Shown here one piece after another: positions 10,148 to 20,421 of a DNA stretch of 64,000 nt (positions are counted from its first letter, which is position 1; the number at the start of each line of letters is the position of its first letter). The stretch comes from Zopfochytrium polystomum (lineage: Eukaryota > Chytridiomycota > Chytridiomycetes > Chytridiales > Chytridiaceae). Made by a program: the position numbers and the translations under genes. The DNA lies in contig JAIVFJ010000001.1 of NCBI GenBank assembly GCA_025765615.1, positions 186,001 to 250,000 of the forward strand, read 5' to 3'. Under the pieces are notes generated by a model. The model saw only the letters and a list, made by a program, of their open reading frames with translations. It did no database searches and had not been told where the DNA came from.

Positions 10148-11544
10148 GTTTGCTGTGGGGCAACTCGGGCACGCGGCAAATGCCGTTTCGTTCGTCGGGG
10201 AGGGAGGGAGGGGAATCGCACAAGGAGAAGCTCGTTCTTGCCGACTGCGACTTGCTTGTGGAAGCGGTCCGATTTAAACCCGGGGGTTGTCGGTGGGTAG
10301 GTGCTGCGGCGCAGTCGGTTCGTTCGTTTGTTTGGTTTCCGCAACACCCAAAAGTGACTTCAATAAATAACGCATTCGGCCATCTTTCAATTACAGTGAA
10401 GAACCCGTTGACAAGGCACCACGGAGAAGTGCTTGCTGTGGTCAAAATGAAGCTGGACAGGCTGGGAGTCTTTGTGCACTGGATTGGGGTATTCGACGGG
10501 GATTTAGGTTGGAGTCCGTGATGTCGCCCGAAGCTTGGTGGAAGTGACGGAAAGTGGGCAAGACTTCTCACCGGGACGGTTGCATCAGACAATGAGTGCA
10601 AACAAACTCATCTCGTCCATTTATCGTCCGTGGGAAAAGAGGAAGACCTGTCCGCTTTATGTGAAAAACACCCTCAACACGATCTTGAAACACGGAACCT
10701 CTCCTTGGTGATTAACCAATGCGAAACAACAGATGCTTGATATTTGGTGCATTTCGTGTGAAACAAACGAACCTGTCAGGGGAGCCACACGCATTGAAAC
10801 GCGGATCCTCAGCGCTCGTTCCAGACGAACGCCACGGAAGAGCTCCAGTCCCCCAGATTTGCATTCGGCCGACCCGCGTGCCCGACGCCGAAACGAACAA
10901 AGTGGCTGGAAAGGTACGGAGCAACGCCATCGAACGGAAGATACCCTTGGTTCTATCCGTGTCCGTCATTGAGCTGAGTTAGATCCAACGTAAACTGCCT
11001 CAAGGAAGCTCAGTTCCTTGGTCGTTCCAATGTATGTGAGAGTAACAATCGCGGCCCAGTTTGCCATAATGGAGCCGAAGCTCCCGTCTGTGACACCAGG
11101 ACTTCGGCGGTGGCGGGTCAGTAAGTCCAGCGAATTCTATGTTTGAAGAAAAAAATCGTTCAACAGTCTTTAAGATTGAAGCCCAAATCCTAAAGATGCA
11201 GAGAATTGAGAGGAGATTATCTCATGTATTCAATGCTGCAGCCAAATACACTGTGGATATTGCAGATGGGCTTAAGGCAGTGACTCGATTTGGTCCAAAA
11301 ATATCATTTTTTATGGTGAACTATTTGTGTCACATTGATATAGTCAAAGCGTCGTTGCCGCGATTTTACTATTGTGATAGTCCTTAAACCAGAGCGATAA
11401 GCTTGCCGCAGTCACCAAACTGGTACCGATGGGTCAGAAATCCCAAAAATTACAAACTTTCACGGTCCACCTTTGACGTCGCACGATTGAATGCGATCTG
11501 ACAAGGCGGCCCGCCATTGCGGGACGCGCGGACAGCCACCCAGA

Positions 11545-11545
<1 letters not shown>
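10148..11545. other. Intergenic, no gene recognised
   Basis: Only short frames of no recognisable family are present. The stretch contains the upstream region of the gag-like gene and, at the right end, the upstream region of the hydrolase. Confidence 0.4.

Positions 11546-11577
<32 letters not shown>
11546..11577. repeat. Poly(A) tract, 32 nt
   Basis: A pure A32 run lies 57 nt before the hydrolase ATG, followed by A-rich sequence. It may act as a nucleosome-excluding promoter tract. No target-site duplication was seen around it. Confidence 0.9.
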
Positions 11578-11579
<2 letters not shown>

Positions 11580-11633
11580 AAAAAAATAAAGAAAAGAAAC
11601 CCGCCAACCACCAATTCCAATTGGAGAATCCTC

Positions 11634-12761
11634 ATGGCTGCCTCCGGTGCTGCTGTTCTCAACTTCCACGTCTTCAACGCGGACGCCAGCCCCGCCCACC
11701 CCGTCCTGGCCATCCACGGCATCCAGGGCCACGCACTCCGCTGGCGCTTCCTCGCGGGCGCATCCACCACCGCCGCAAACCACCCCGTCTTCCCCACCCC
11801 GCGCACCATCGTCGCAGTCGACCTGCGCGGCCACGGCGCGTCCACCAGCGCTGCTCCGTGGTCCCTGGCCCAACACATTCGCGACCTTGCTGCGACTCTC
11901 CACGCGTACCGCACCAAAACCGCAGCCGCCGCGACGGCGGCGTCGGATTTTGCCGTTGACCTAATCGGTCACAGCTTTGGCGGCTTCCTGTCGCTCCACT
12001 TTTGGGCGGCACATCCGACGCTAGTCCGTAAGATCGTTCTCCTTGATCCAGCTGTGAGTGGTGTGGTTATTGGTGATGATGGGTTATTTCGGCACAAGGT
12101 TTTTTTTTTTTTGTTGTGTTGCTGCCATGGAAATCGAAGGTGGTGTGCAGGGCAATTCGAGAATGCGAGGCGCGTGCATGTGCGTGTGGTCTCACCCATG
12201 TACCTCGACTGACCTTAACGCCCTCCTACCCAGTTGAAGTTCAATGGCGACTTTGCAGCTTCCTTTGCCCAAGACTACCTTAACCCGAAAAAAAACTCGT
12301 TCGACTCGGTCGAGCAGGCCGCCTTGAACCGCTCCCGTACTCTTCACAGGAACACTCTGGCCGCCGCGGGCTGCCTCGACGGCGACTCCCTTGTCTGCTC
12401 CCACCCCGCCGTCCAGATCGACACTGACAACAACCTCGAACAATTCAACGACCCCTTTGACAACAACGCCGAAAAGTTTCGCTTCCGTTGGTCCGCCACC
12501 GCCATCATTGCCGGCATCAGTGAATTGTCTGAATTTGGCGTGCCAAACCCTCCGCGGGACGAGGCGCCGCGCCCGGAAAAGTTGCTGCTCGTCCGTGCGA
12601 ACTTTGAAGCGTACGTGCGCGATGATATTATCCAGGATATTAAGGAGGCCTTTGGGGAGGACCGCACCGTCGTCAAGTCCCTGGACTGTGGGCACATGGT
12701 GTTTTGGGATGTCCCCGACCAGTTGGCAGATATCGTTCGCGAATTCTACGTCAGTCCTTAA
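11634..12761 (+). CDS. Alpha/beta hydrolase
   Basis: Two exons (11634-12053 and 12234-12761) join in phase across a 180-nt GTGAGT..CAG intron to give about 315 aa. The fold's landmarks are visible: the oxyanion strand VLAIHGIQG near residue 25, VDLRGHG near residue 64, the nucleophile elbow GHSFGGF near residue 115, and the late catalytic histidine in DCGHMVFWDVP near the C terminus. Residues after the intron should form the lid and acid region. The substrate cannot be told; the family includes esterases, epoxide hydrolases and peroxidase-like members. No signal peptide is present, so it is probably cytosolic. The start is chosen just before the conserved N-terminal strand. Confidence 0.85.
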
Positions 12762-12771
12762 TAACACCCCT

Positions 12772-12837
12772 CATAAATAATTGACTGGCTGGAGAATACA
12801 TCCGCATAAATAATTGACTGGCTGGAGAATACATCCG
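12772..12837. repeat. 33-bp perfect direct tandem duplication
   Basis: Two identical adjacent 33-bp units (12772-12804 and 12805-12837) start 10 bp after the hydrolase stop codon. They are likely in its 3' UTR. Confidence 0.9.
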
Positions 12838-12853
12838 CCCTTCAACCCTTCGG

Positions 12854-13160
12854 ATGAAACCAACAAAACCAGAAAACAGGACGATTAACGGTCTGCTTGC
12901 GAAGTGCTTGGTCTTGACAAAGCAGACCTCGGCACTTGGGCTGGGGCCTGGCCGCGGCCGTCGCAAAAAACGGGTGTGGGCGCTCCGCCAGTGGACGTTC
13001 TGGCCAGACGGCTCGATCAAGACCAACCAAGGGTTCTGCCTCGACAACGCCAATGGGGCAACGCCAATGGACTGCTGGTCGATGGGAACCCGGTACGGGT
13101 TGTTGAGCATCGGCACGCCGGCGCAAAAGTTGGTTTACCGCAGCGACGGAAGTATCTTCA
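12854..13160 (+). pseudogene. Possible ricin-B-type (beta-trefoil) lectin remnant
   Basis: The plus frame contains QWTFWPDGSIKTNQGFCLD, then a DCW and a second VYRSDGSI. This pattern (W-F-DGSI..CLD..C, repeated) resembles half of a beta-trefoil lectin domain. The usual Q-x-W is only partly kept, no complete domain or secretion signal is visible, and the frame ends in unrelated sequence. Carbohydrate binding is the known role of intact family members. This copy looks partial. Confidence 0.3.
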
Positions 13161-13333
13161 AACCACGGCGCAGAAGGTCACGTGACTCGACTCTTCTTTG
13201 GTTTCGTATCCTCCGGTATTCATCCTCTACGTTCCATGCTTCCACCTCCCAGCACGCTAATCTGCTTTCCTTCTTGAGACCTTTATTTCACGAACCCTTG
13301 ATTACCGAAATTCCTCTTCTCAGAATCTCGTAA

Positions 13334-13846
13334 GAACGAATCACTCTGTGGTTCAAGGCGGCGATACATAGGAAGAGCAAAATCGAATGTTTTCAAGCGC
13401 CTCTGTCCTTTGAAATCTCCTCCCAGTTGAAATTATCTAACCGGCGTAGTTCCTCGTGCTCCATTTTCACTCATTTGCAGGCCTCCACCCTACTTTGAAT
13501 GGAGCCCTGCCGACGAACAGAGGTAATCTCCACGTATGCAACAAGGCGATGCCGGGTAGGGTAGCGATCAGCATGTTTTCAGAAGACTCGCCAGATCCGG
13601 AGGAGACTCAACGGTGAAAACCTCAGCTGAACGGTTGGACTGGAGCGACCAAGGCCGCATACTGGAGCCACTGCTTCTCATTACCAAGAGCCTACGAGTA
13701 GATTCGGAGCGGATAGGCATGCAAGGGCGTGCGCGAAGTGCCCGAAGGTCGCGATTTTGGCCGTTTCGTTATGAAATCGCAGCATCGCTTTCGCGATGGG
13801 GCCACTTAGGCCATTTGTTTTCCATCGGAGCATCCGTATGCCTTTT
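13334..13846. other. Intergenic, no gene recognised
   Basis: No family-like frame was found between the lectin-like remnant and the WW-ankyrin gene. Confidence 0.4.
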
Positions 13847-15001
13847 TCACTGCAGTGAGCTTCCACTGAACTTCAGCTGAAGATCGCTTTCCCTCCACCA
13901 GCGAAGAACGGCCCTGTGTCCTTCCCTGCAGGCCAGGTCGATTGCAACTTCCGTGTACTTCATCTCAAAGCGCGAGCTCTTCCACCACTGCAAAACATGC
14001 AAGTGGTTATTGCTACTCGCTCCATCGACAGCTCTCGCGGTGTACTGGAACTCCAACCCGCTCGTCGCCCACCACTGCAGGACTGCCACATCGCCTCGCT
14101 GGCTCGCGAGATCCACGGCGTTCGGCGAGTGCTCAAATTCCACGCCGCTCTCCTTCCAAAACTCGAGCATCTCCAGTCGTCCTGAGCCGCTTGCAACGTC
14201 CATGATGTTAGGCAGGCTTCGCGGAAACGATGATCTGGGCAGTTGCTTCCACCACCGGAGAACCGACAGTTGGCCGTTCCGCGTTGCGCCGACAAGGGCG
14301 TTAATGGAGAAGCATAGCGGGCTCCTCCTCGACGGCTCAAACATTGTCGCGAAAGAAGCGTTCGGCAAAGGCACGCCAGTGTAGCGGAAGGTCCAGGGAT
14401 GTGCGGAGGAGGAGTCGCGGTCCAGGGTACCTCCAGCCTTGAGCCAGCGCAACACGTCCAGGCGACCGCTTTCGCTGAGAGTGTCCAGCAGATTAAACGA
14501 GCACAGGACAAGCCGCCCGCTATCTCGCCACCACTCCAGGACCTCCCAATGCGCCATCGCGCACGCGCCGTCGAACGCTGCCTTGGTGTACATCTTCCCG
14601 GTCGGTTCCCGCTCGCGCCATCGCAGGAGCCACCACCGGAGCACAGCAACGTGGCCGTTAGCGCTTGCTTCGTCGACGGCACGCGGGGTGTACAGTATCC
14701 CTGTGCCGCGTCGACGATGCCACCAGTCGAGTACGGCGATACGGCCGAGGGCGCTGGCGCGGTCGACGGCGGCTGCTTCGACGTCGTGCGGGAATACAAC
14801 GAGGGAGGAAGGATCTGCCCGTTTGATCAGAGCGAGGAGGTTGAGGTCAGCGAGCGCTGTCGCAAAGTCGATGTCCGCTGGGCTCGTGGCGCACGCTGCC
14901 GCGGCGAGGGCGGAAGGGAGGCGGGCAATGGCCGCGAAGCGTAAGCGATCGGTGGGGCAGAGGAAGTCGCAGATTGTCAGGAGGACTGGGGTTGGTAGCA
15001 T
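13847..15001 (-). CDS. Ankyrin-like protein with WW-ending repeats (384 aa)
   Basis: A single-exon 384-aa protein. A short F-box-like N terminus (MLPTPVLLTICDFLCPTDRLRF) is followed by about eight 30-35-residue units. Each unit has a helix-turn-helix ankyrin layout ending in V-L-x-W-W, for example HVAVLRWW, QLSVLRWW, DVAVLQWW, HLHVLQWW and HRAVLRWW, with a following SGL-x-x-x-Y-T segment. The repeat is solenoid-like and should bind partner proteins. The F-box-like start suggests, but does not prove, a ubiquitin-ligase adaptor role. A second gene of the type lies at 47011-47859. Confidence 0.8.
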   Translation of the reverse strand: MLPTPVLLTICDFLCPTDRLRFAAIARLPSALAAAACATSPADIDFATALADLNLLALIKRADPSSLVVFPHDVEAAAVDRASALGRIAVLDWWHRRRGTGILYTPRAVDEASANGHVAVLRWWLLRWREREPTGKMYTKAAFDGACAMAHWEVLEWWRDSGRLVLCSFNLLDTLSESGRLDVLRWLKAGGTLDRDSSSAHPWTFRYTGVPLPNASFATMFEPSRRSPLCFSINALVGATRNGQLSVLRWWKQLPRSSFPRSLPNIMDVASGSGRLEMLEFWKESGVEFEHSPNAVDLASQRGDVAVLQWWATSGLEFQYTARAVDGASSNNHLHVLQWWKSSRFEMKYTEVAIDLACREGHRAVLRWWRESDLQLKFSGSSLQ

Positions 15002-15191
15002 CTCACAGTTGAAGGATGAATGCGTCGTGCTGACGCCTGACGATCAAAACAAATAAATAATGGCGATGGTTGATGACATCTATCAGATGCGGGTTCGCCC
15101 CTTCCCTTGGCCTGTCAACCACCTGCTCCTTGAAGAACTCCCCCATTCACCAGAAAACAGGCGATTAACTCAACGAGATCTTACATAACGC

Positions 15192-16418
15192 TCACAAAAC
15201 AGAAGCAACAAGAATCGTCCATCCCAACGAACAAACCACAAGAAGAGAAGAACCGCAAAACAGTGGATGTGCCTGGGCGGCCGATGCGACCGAAGTGGAC
15301 CTTGTGGTCGACGCGCCGAGCGTCGATCCCCTTGCCGTCGTAAACGACGCCCTGGTCGCGACGCTTGTTCCAACCCACGGGGCATCCGAGCCGTACGTGT
15401 ACGTCGACAGATCCCTCTGCGTCACCGCAGCATCGACATATATCGTCACCGCACCAATCAACCCCTGCGAGATCGACGGGCCCAAGCTCGAGAGGCTCAG
15501 TACGCCTTTCCCTGCGTACCCGCCGCCCATTGCAATGCTGTCGCCCGCCAGCCTCAAAAAGTCGGTCCCCGCCGTCCCGTACAGCGACGGCGCTGCCGCG
15601 TACACCGCCGCCGCCGCGTCGTCGCCCGGGAACAGCTGCCCGACGTGCCGCAGCGCGCCGCCAACGTACGTCCCATCGGGCCCCACGGACCCGCCAGTAT
15701 GTACGGTCACGTGGATGTGCGGCGTGCGGCCTACGTAGTACCCGGGGAAGATTGTCGTCACCTCCGCCACGCCGTTGCTGTCGGTCAAAATGAGCCCACG
15801 GAGGAACGTCAGCTCGTCCGTCATGCAACCTCCGCCGCCCCCGCTCCCGCCACCGTTAACGCAGCTTCCGACCAGCTGGCCGGTGCGCGGGCTGACGCCA
15901 GTGAAGCCCGAGTAGTACCCCGTGGCGTTGCACGACCAGAACTCGACGGCGGCGTTGACGAGCGGGGAGCAGGTGGCAATGTCGACGACGCTGACGTCGA
16001 GGACCAGCGCGACGCCAGGCTGGTTTTCGGTCATGTTGGAGCGCTGAATCAGGCCGTTGACGTAGTATGGGCCGCCGGTTGTTTCGGGATCGACGACGCA
16101 CGAGGCGCGGCGGGAGAGGGCTGGGCCGAAGGAGGAGGGATCGCTGCCGAGAGAGAAGGCGCGGCGCGCGAGTCGGGAGTGGGTGGCCTCGGCGTCGCGG
16201 ACGGCGAGGGAGGTGTGGCAGGCGGCGGCGGCCTCGCGGCGGGCGAGAGCTTGTCCGCGGCGGAAGAGCGCAACGGCCTCATCGCCGTCAGAGTGCCCGT
16301 GAACGTCGTCGTCGTCGTCATGACTAGGATGTGCTGGACTTGGATGGGGTGCCAGCGCAAGCACGGTGGCGGCAGCGAGAAGAAGGGCGAGGCGGCACCT
16401 GCGTCCGAGAAGCTTCAT
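15192..16418 (-). CDS. Secreted intradiol dioxygenase-like protein
   Basis: A 408-aa protein with a clear signal peptide (hydrophobic residues about 8-28), an Asp/His-rich segment, then the conserved extracellular fungal domain CVVDPETTGGPYYV (about 105-118). The non-haem iron ligands are visible as Tyr in FWSCNATGYYSGF and as Tyr, His and His in PGYYVGRTPHIHVTVH. A Ser/Thr-rich stretch and a hydrophobic C terminus suggest a GPI-anchored or wall-bound form. Intact family members cleave catechol-type rings between the hydroxyls. The secreted fungal group is linked to plant phenolic breakdown, but its substrates are poorly known. Confidence 0.85.
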   Translation of the reverse strand: MKLLGRRCRLALLLAAATVLALAPHPSPAHPSHDDDDDVHGHSDGDEAVALFRRGQALARREAAAACHTSLAVRDAEATHSRLARRAFSLGSDPSSFGPALSRRASCVVDPETTGGPYYVNGLIQRSNMTENQPGVALVLDVSVVDIATCSPLVNAAVEFWSCNATGYYSGFTGVSPRTGQLVGSCVNGGGSGGGGGCMTDELTFLRGLILTDSNGVAEVTTIFPGYYVGRTPHIHVTVHTGGSVGPDGTYVGGALRHVGQLFPGDDAAAAVYAAAPSLYGTAGTDFLRLAGDSIAMGGGYAGKGVLSLSSLGPSISQGLIGAVTIYVDAAVTQRDLSTYTYGSDAPWVGTSVATRASFTTARGSTLGASTTRSTSVASAAQAHPLFCGSSLLVVCSLGWTILVASVL

Positions 16419-17522
16419 AGTTGTACCATGGAAACAAGTTGGGACAGTTGCCGATTAAAATAACGAAACAGACACATCTTCAGATCAAACAGCTCTGCGA
16501 ATGTCCGCGCAAGGCGTGCGGAAGCATCCCGCTTCCGCCTTTTGTTTCGATCCTCTATCTTGGCAACGGCAACGGAGGAGCTCTGAGGAAGCACAGCCGT
16601 GAGGGAACGTTGTCTCTGTCTGCATTAATGGGGGCCGCTGGAAGTCGTCGTCAGAGTACTGGTATTATTAATACCGCGCGCGCAAACTGAAGTAGAAGTT
16701 CCATTCGGCTGCAATAGGATCCGCCGTTTATCGTTTGTTTGTCGTTGTCTACTTGTGTCGTGCGGGCCTTCGGAAAGAAATCATTTGGACGACATGGGGA
16801 CAGACCGCTAGACAGACCGCGGAAGCTGGATAATCGGACCTTCAGAGGGAAATTGATGTGATCAGCTACTCGCTGAGCGATGCCAATCCATATCGATACC
16901 GAGATAAATATGGAGGCACCTTTCGTGTCGAACTCAGGACATTCTAAAATTGCTTGTTCACCTTGCGACCGCTACTCCCTTCGATTGCCAACTGTAGTGA
17001 TCCCAGAACCACCGCCGCTATAAGCGGAGGCTCCATTGAAATAACAAGATGAACATAAGATGAGTCTTATTGGTTGATCTTGGACTGTTGGCGCTGCTTT
17101 CCTACATTCACGTGAAACTCCGCAAATCGTTGCAAACGGAATCCCGCTGGAACGGTGTGTCAAGTTAAAAAATTGCAAACAGCCTCCATATATCAAACGA
17201 TGACTTTACATTTATGATGCATTTTCCCAACACGTCAACTACCTGTCTTATCGCCAAGGCCAGCTCCGCAGCGCTGGCGGGCAGTGCAGGTTTGAGAGGG
17301 TGGCTCCGAGCGGCCGGAATGGTTTCAACAAATGACAGGAGCATTCAATCGGATATATTGATATGGAAAGTGTGACCAGTATCGTGGAGGAGCGAAACAA
17401 CGAAAAAAAGATGGGAAGGGGGGAAAAAATAGCTATGGATATCAATGAACGAAGCAAAACGAGTAGGAGGGGTAGTGGTCACACAGCTGAGCGCGCGTCA
17501 ACACAGAACCGTCCCGGCCCTG
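16419..17522. other. Intergenic, no gene recognised
   Basis: About 1.1 kb between two genes that both read on the minus strand: the upstream flank of the dioxygenase and the 3' flank of the heat-shock gene. No family-like frame or tRNA fold was seen. Confidence 0.4.
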
Positions 17523-18008
17523 TCACAAAATGCTGATCTTCTTGACAGCTTCCTTGGGGGCTGCGAGCTTCGGAACTACCAGCTCCAACACACCGTCGGC
17601 CATTTTCGCTTGCACGTTGTCCCGGTCCGCGTCCTGGGGTAGCCGGACGGTCCTCTCGAAGCGGCCGTAGCTGCGCTCAACGACGTGCCGCTGCTCGTCC
17701 TTGATCTCCTTGTTCGAGCTGCGCTCGCCGGAGATCATTAGCACGCCGTCGTCCGAGATCGAGACATCAACCTTGTCCTTGGAGATACCGGGGAGGTCGG
17801 CGTGCACGACGTAGCCGGCGTCGGTCTCGGCCAGGTCGAGGCGCGGGTGGAAGCCTGCGCGGGTGACGATTGTGGAGCGTGGGTTGCGTTGCTGGCGTTG
17901 TCCGCTGCCACTCGAAGAAGTGGATGTGCTGGCGTCTGGGTCGAAGAAGGCTGAGACGATGCGGTCAAAGTCGCCGAAGGGAGAGTCGCGAGGGAAAAAC
18001 ACGGCCAT
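17523..18008 (-). CDS. Small heat-shock protein (Hsp20/alpha-crystallin)
   Basis: A 161-aa ATP-independent chaperone that holds unfolding proteins in the cytosol. The N-terminal arm FPRDSPFGDFDRIVSAFFD is followed by a Ser/Gln-rich linker and an alpha-crystallin domain (about residues 50-150) with PRLDLAETDAGYVVHADLPG, GVLMISGER, the strand RSYGRFERTVRLPQDAD and DGVLELVVPK. The tail has the I-x-I motif (KKISIL) that docks between subunits. The core promoter has a TATA box at 18142-18148, but the heat-shock element expected next to it has been moved 7.4 kb away by the LINE insertion (see findings). Confidence 0.95.
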   Translation of the reverse strand: MAVFFPRDSPFGDFDRIVSAFFDPDASTSTSSSGSGQRQQRNPRSTIVTRAGFHPRLDLAETDAGYVVHADLPGISKDKVDVSISDDGVLMISGERSSNKEIKDEQRHVVERSYGRFERTVRLPQDADRDNVQAKMADGVLELVVPKLAAPKEAVKKISIL

Positions 18009-18141
18009 AGCGTTTGGTCTTTGGGATCAGAGGTAGAGCGAGTTTGTTGAGTTTGTTGGTTGTGCTAGTGTTTTCAACGAGAGCCACTAAATAAGCGCGG
18101 GTTGATTTGTATGCTTTTGTCGAAGGGCAGTGCTCGCACCG

Positions 18142-18148
18142 TTTTATA
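18142..18148 (-). promoter_or_regulatory. TATA box of the small heat-shock gene
   Basis: TATAAAA on the minus strand (in GGTATAAAAC), 134 bp upstream of the sHSP ATG and only 17 bp from the LINE-proximal target-site duplication. Confidence 0.65.
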
Positions 18149-18165
18149 CCCCGATTTGCTTATTT

Positions 18166-18182
18166 GCTTGCGTGGAAACAGA
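18166..18182. repeat. LINE target-site duplication, left copy
   Basis: GCTTGCGTGGAAACAGA, identical to 25548-25564. It directly abuts the poly(A) end of the LINE. Confidence 0.92.
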
Positions 18183-18505
18183 TTTTTTTTTTTTTTTATT
18201 ATTCCACGCCGCAGTAAGGCAGCGTGACGGGAAGAGTGAGATGCCACGCAGGTATGACCCGGAGGCCAAGGACCTTGGCAGAACCAAACCGAAGTACAGG
18301 CCACCCTAGCCGCCAACAAGCAAGCAAAATAGAAAGAAGGGAAAGCAACAGGAGAACTATCGCAAGGGAAGGGGGGCAAACGAAAGAAGAAGGTGGCCAA
18401 GGCCAACCGGAACACGCTAGAAGCGTCGAGCAGGTGCTGTGGAGGCGTTTGTAAACATAAGACGAAGGGTCGGAATTTGGGTGGAAGAGAGGGGAGAGTA
18501 CGCTG

Positions 18506-19175
18506 TCAGTGGACGTCAGGCGGAACACAAGCAGGTGGGCGAGGTCGTGTGCGTGGTGTTGGTGTGGAATTGGTTGGGTCCCTGTTGGTGGTATTGACGG
18601 ATCGCCGGATCCATAGGGAGCCCAGAGTAGGGCGGGTAAGGCCGAGGTAGTGCCGAGTCCACGCTTGTCGACCTTGGTCGGTACGAAGCCAGTCACTAGG
18701 GCATTGGTTGTTGTGGTGGCGTCCGCAGATGTCGCATAAGGCAGGGTGAGGAGGGCGATCCCGACGGGGTCGATATCTTGGGGCAGGTGGTTGTTGTGCA
18801 GCAGGAGGTGGAGGTAGGGCGGGGTTAAACTGCGGAGGAGCCGGGGATGGGGTACGCCTGGCAGTCGATACGGAAGCCGGTGTTTTTTGTCGGCGTTTGT
18901 CAGTGGGTTGGATGCCGTGCTCTTTCTCCCAAGCGATGGTGATATCGCAACGGGGGCGCCAGATGAGCCGATGGACGTCCAGGAGGAGATCGTGGAAGAT
19001 GCGGACCAGCGCGGTGATGACTGCCTCGGCCGGGAAGGAAGGGGGGGAGTGTAAAATGTCATAAAAGGATTGAGGAATAATACCGCGAAGAAGAGAGTGA
19101 AAATTAAAGGGATTGTCAAGATTGAAGGAAAATTCGGGCAAGGAGAGCCAAAAGCGAGCGGAAGCGTGGGGGGGG
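18506..19175 (-). CDS. LINE ORF2 C-terminal region (zinc-finger-like)
   Basis: After RNase H the likely coding frame moves at the C8 tract (plus-strand G8, 19168-19175). It continues as FWLSLPEFSFNLDNPFNF, then IWRPRCDITIAWEKEHGI and a Cys/His cluster CDICGRHHNNQC, ending near 18506. This tail matches the kind of C-terminal segment found on some fungal LINE proteins. The frame shift may be a sequence error in the homopolymer. Confidence 0.6.
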
Positions 19176-20421
19176 CGGGTGGTGAGGTGTTGGGGGAGTG
19201 GAAGCAGCAAGGGCGGAGGCGAGGGATTGTTGAAGGGCAAGGAGTGCATCGTGGGAGTGGGGGCATGAGAAGAGATGGGAGAAGGTCTCGGAGTCGACTT
19301 CACAACGCCGGCAATGTCCGTCAGGGAATGCGTGGGGGTACCATAGACAGAGGCGGGATTGCGTGGGGAGGGATGCTGTGAAGAGTTGGAGGCGGAATTT
19401 ACGACGAGCAGAGGCCGGGAGAGTGTCAAAAAGGGTGGTAGGCCGGTGTCCCGAGTGGAGAGCCAGATAGGTGGCCTCCCAGTTGACAATGTTGAGGGTG
19501 TCACGGAAGGGAGTAGCAAAGGAGTAGGTGGCCAATTGTAAGTGGAGCTGGTGTGCTCGGAGGAGGCGGAGTTGACGACGGAGTTGACCAAGGACGGCTG
19601 TCGTGCCGATGTGTGCCGTTGCAGGGAGAATAGTGTCGGAAGTCAGGGGAATTTGAATAGGGATGGTAGTTTCTGGGACAGAAGAGGCGAGGCGATCAGC
19701 AGCCTCGTTACCGGCATCACCGGAATGACCACGGATCCACTGAACCGAGGGAAGCGGACCTTGTCGTAGGGAGAGGGTGTGTGCAACCATGGCCCAGAGT
19801 TTGCCAAGAGGAGAACGGAGGAGAGTAGAGCGGCTGACTAGGAGGGGGGGGGGGGGGGGAGGAGGCGGATTGGAAGAGTTGGTAGCAGATAAAAATGTGG
19901 CAGGGACGTTCAGGGGGGGTGCAAAAAGTTGATTGAAGGTGATAACAACGGCGTTGTTGTCGAGGTGAATGGTAAGGGGGTGTGGGAGATGTTGGGTGGA
20001 GATCAAAGCAGAGAGGAGACCTACAAGCTCAGCAGTGGTGGAGGAGGAGGACATTGCGGGAAGAGCAACAGGGAAGGAAAAGGGTGGGTCACGAGAAACT
20101 ATTGCAGCAGACATGAAACCAGAGGTGCGGAGAGAACCATCAGTGTAGATTGAGAGGGAGGGGATGTCCGCGGGCGCGTTAAAGGGGGGTATGGGGTGGA
20201 GTGAGGCAGGGGGAGGAATTTCTACCGGGTAGAGAGGGTGGTAAAAGGGGTTGGAAAGGCGGCGACGAGGAGGTATACCAAGAAATGCGCGGGAGCGAAG
20301 CGTGGGGAGATTGCGAAAGTGGGGTTCTAGCTCGTGGTATAGTGTCCGCCGTTGAGTGTTAGAACGCCGTCTGCCACGGAAGGAAAGGGGTCGTAAGGAT
20401 GCAGAGAGGAGTTGTTCGAAG
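19116..20421 (-). CDS. LINE ORF2 RNase H domain
   Basis: Continuation of ORF2 in a second frame after the A8 run at 20422-20429 (plus-strand coordinates). The RNase H core has all four acidic/histidine sites: IYTDGS, the Glu in TTAELVGLLSAL, the Asp in IHLDNNAV, and WIRGHSGDAGNEAADRLA. A Cys/His cluster (CRRCEVDSETFSHLFSC) follows. Reading back to the A8 run gives a plausible bridge (EQLLSASLRPLSFRG), supporting a one-base change there and not a true gene end. Confidence 0.75.

Noticed and set aside
15267..16463. 398-codon plus-strand frame
   Set aside because: It is antisense to the intradiol dioxygenase, which has a signal peptide and metal ligands; the antisense frame is Arg-rich with no domain.
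18199..20114. Separate overlapping minus-strand genes downstream of LINE EN-RT
   Set aside because: They are the RNase H and tail parts of ORF2 in shifted frames, inside the element bounded by the target-site duplication.
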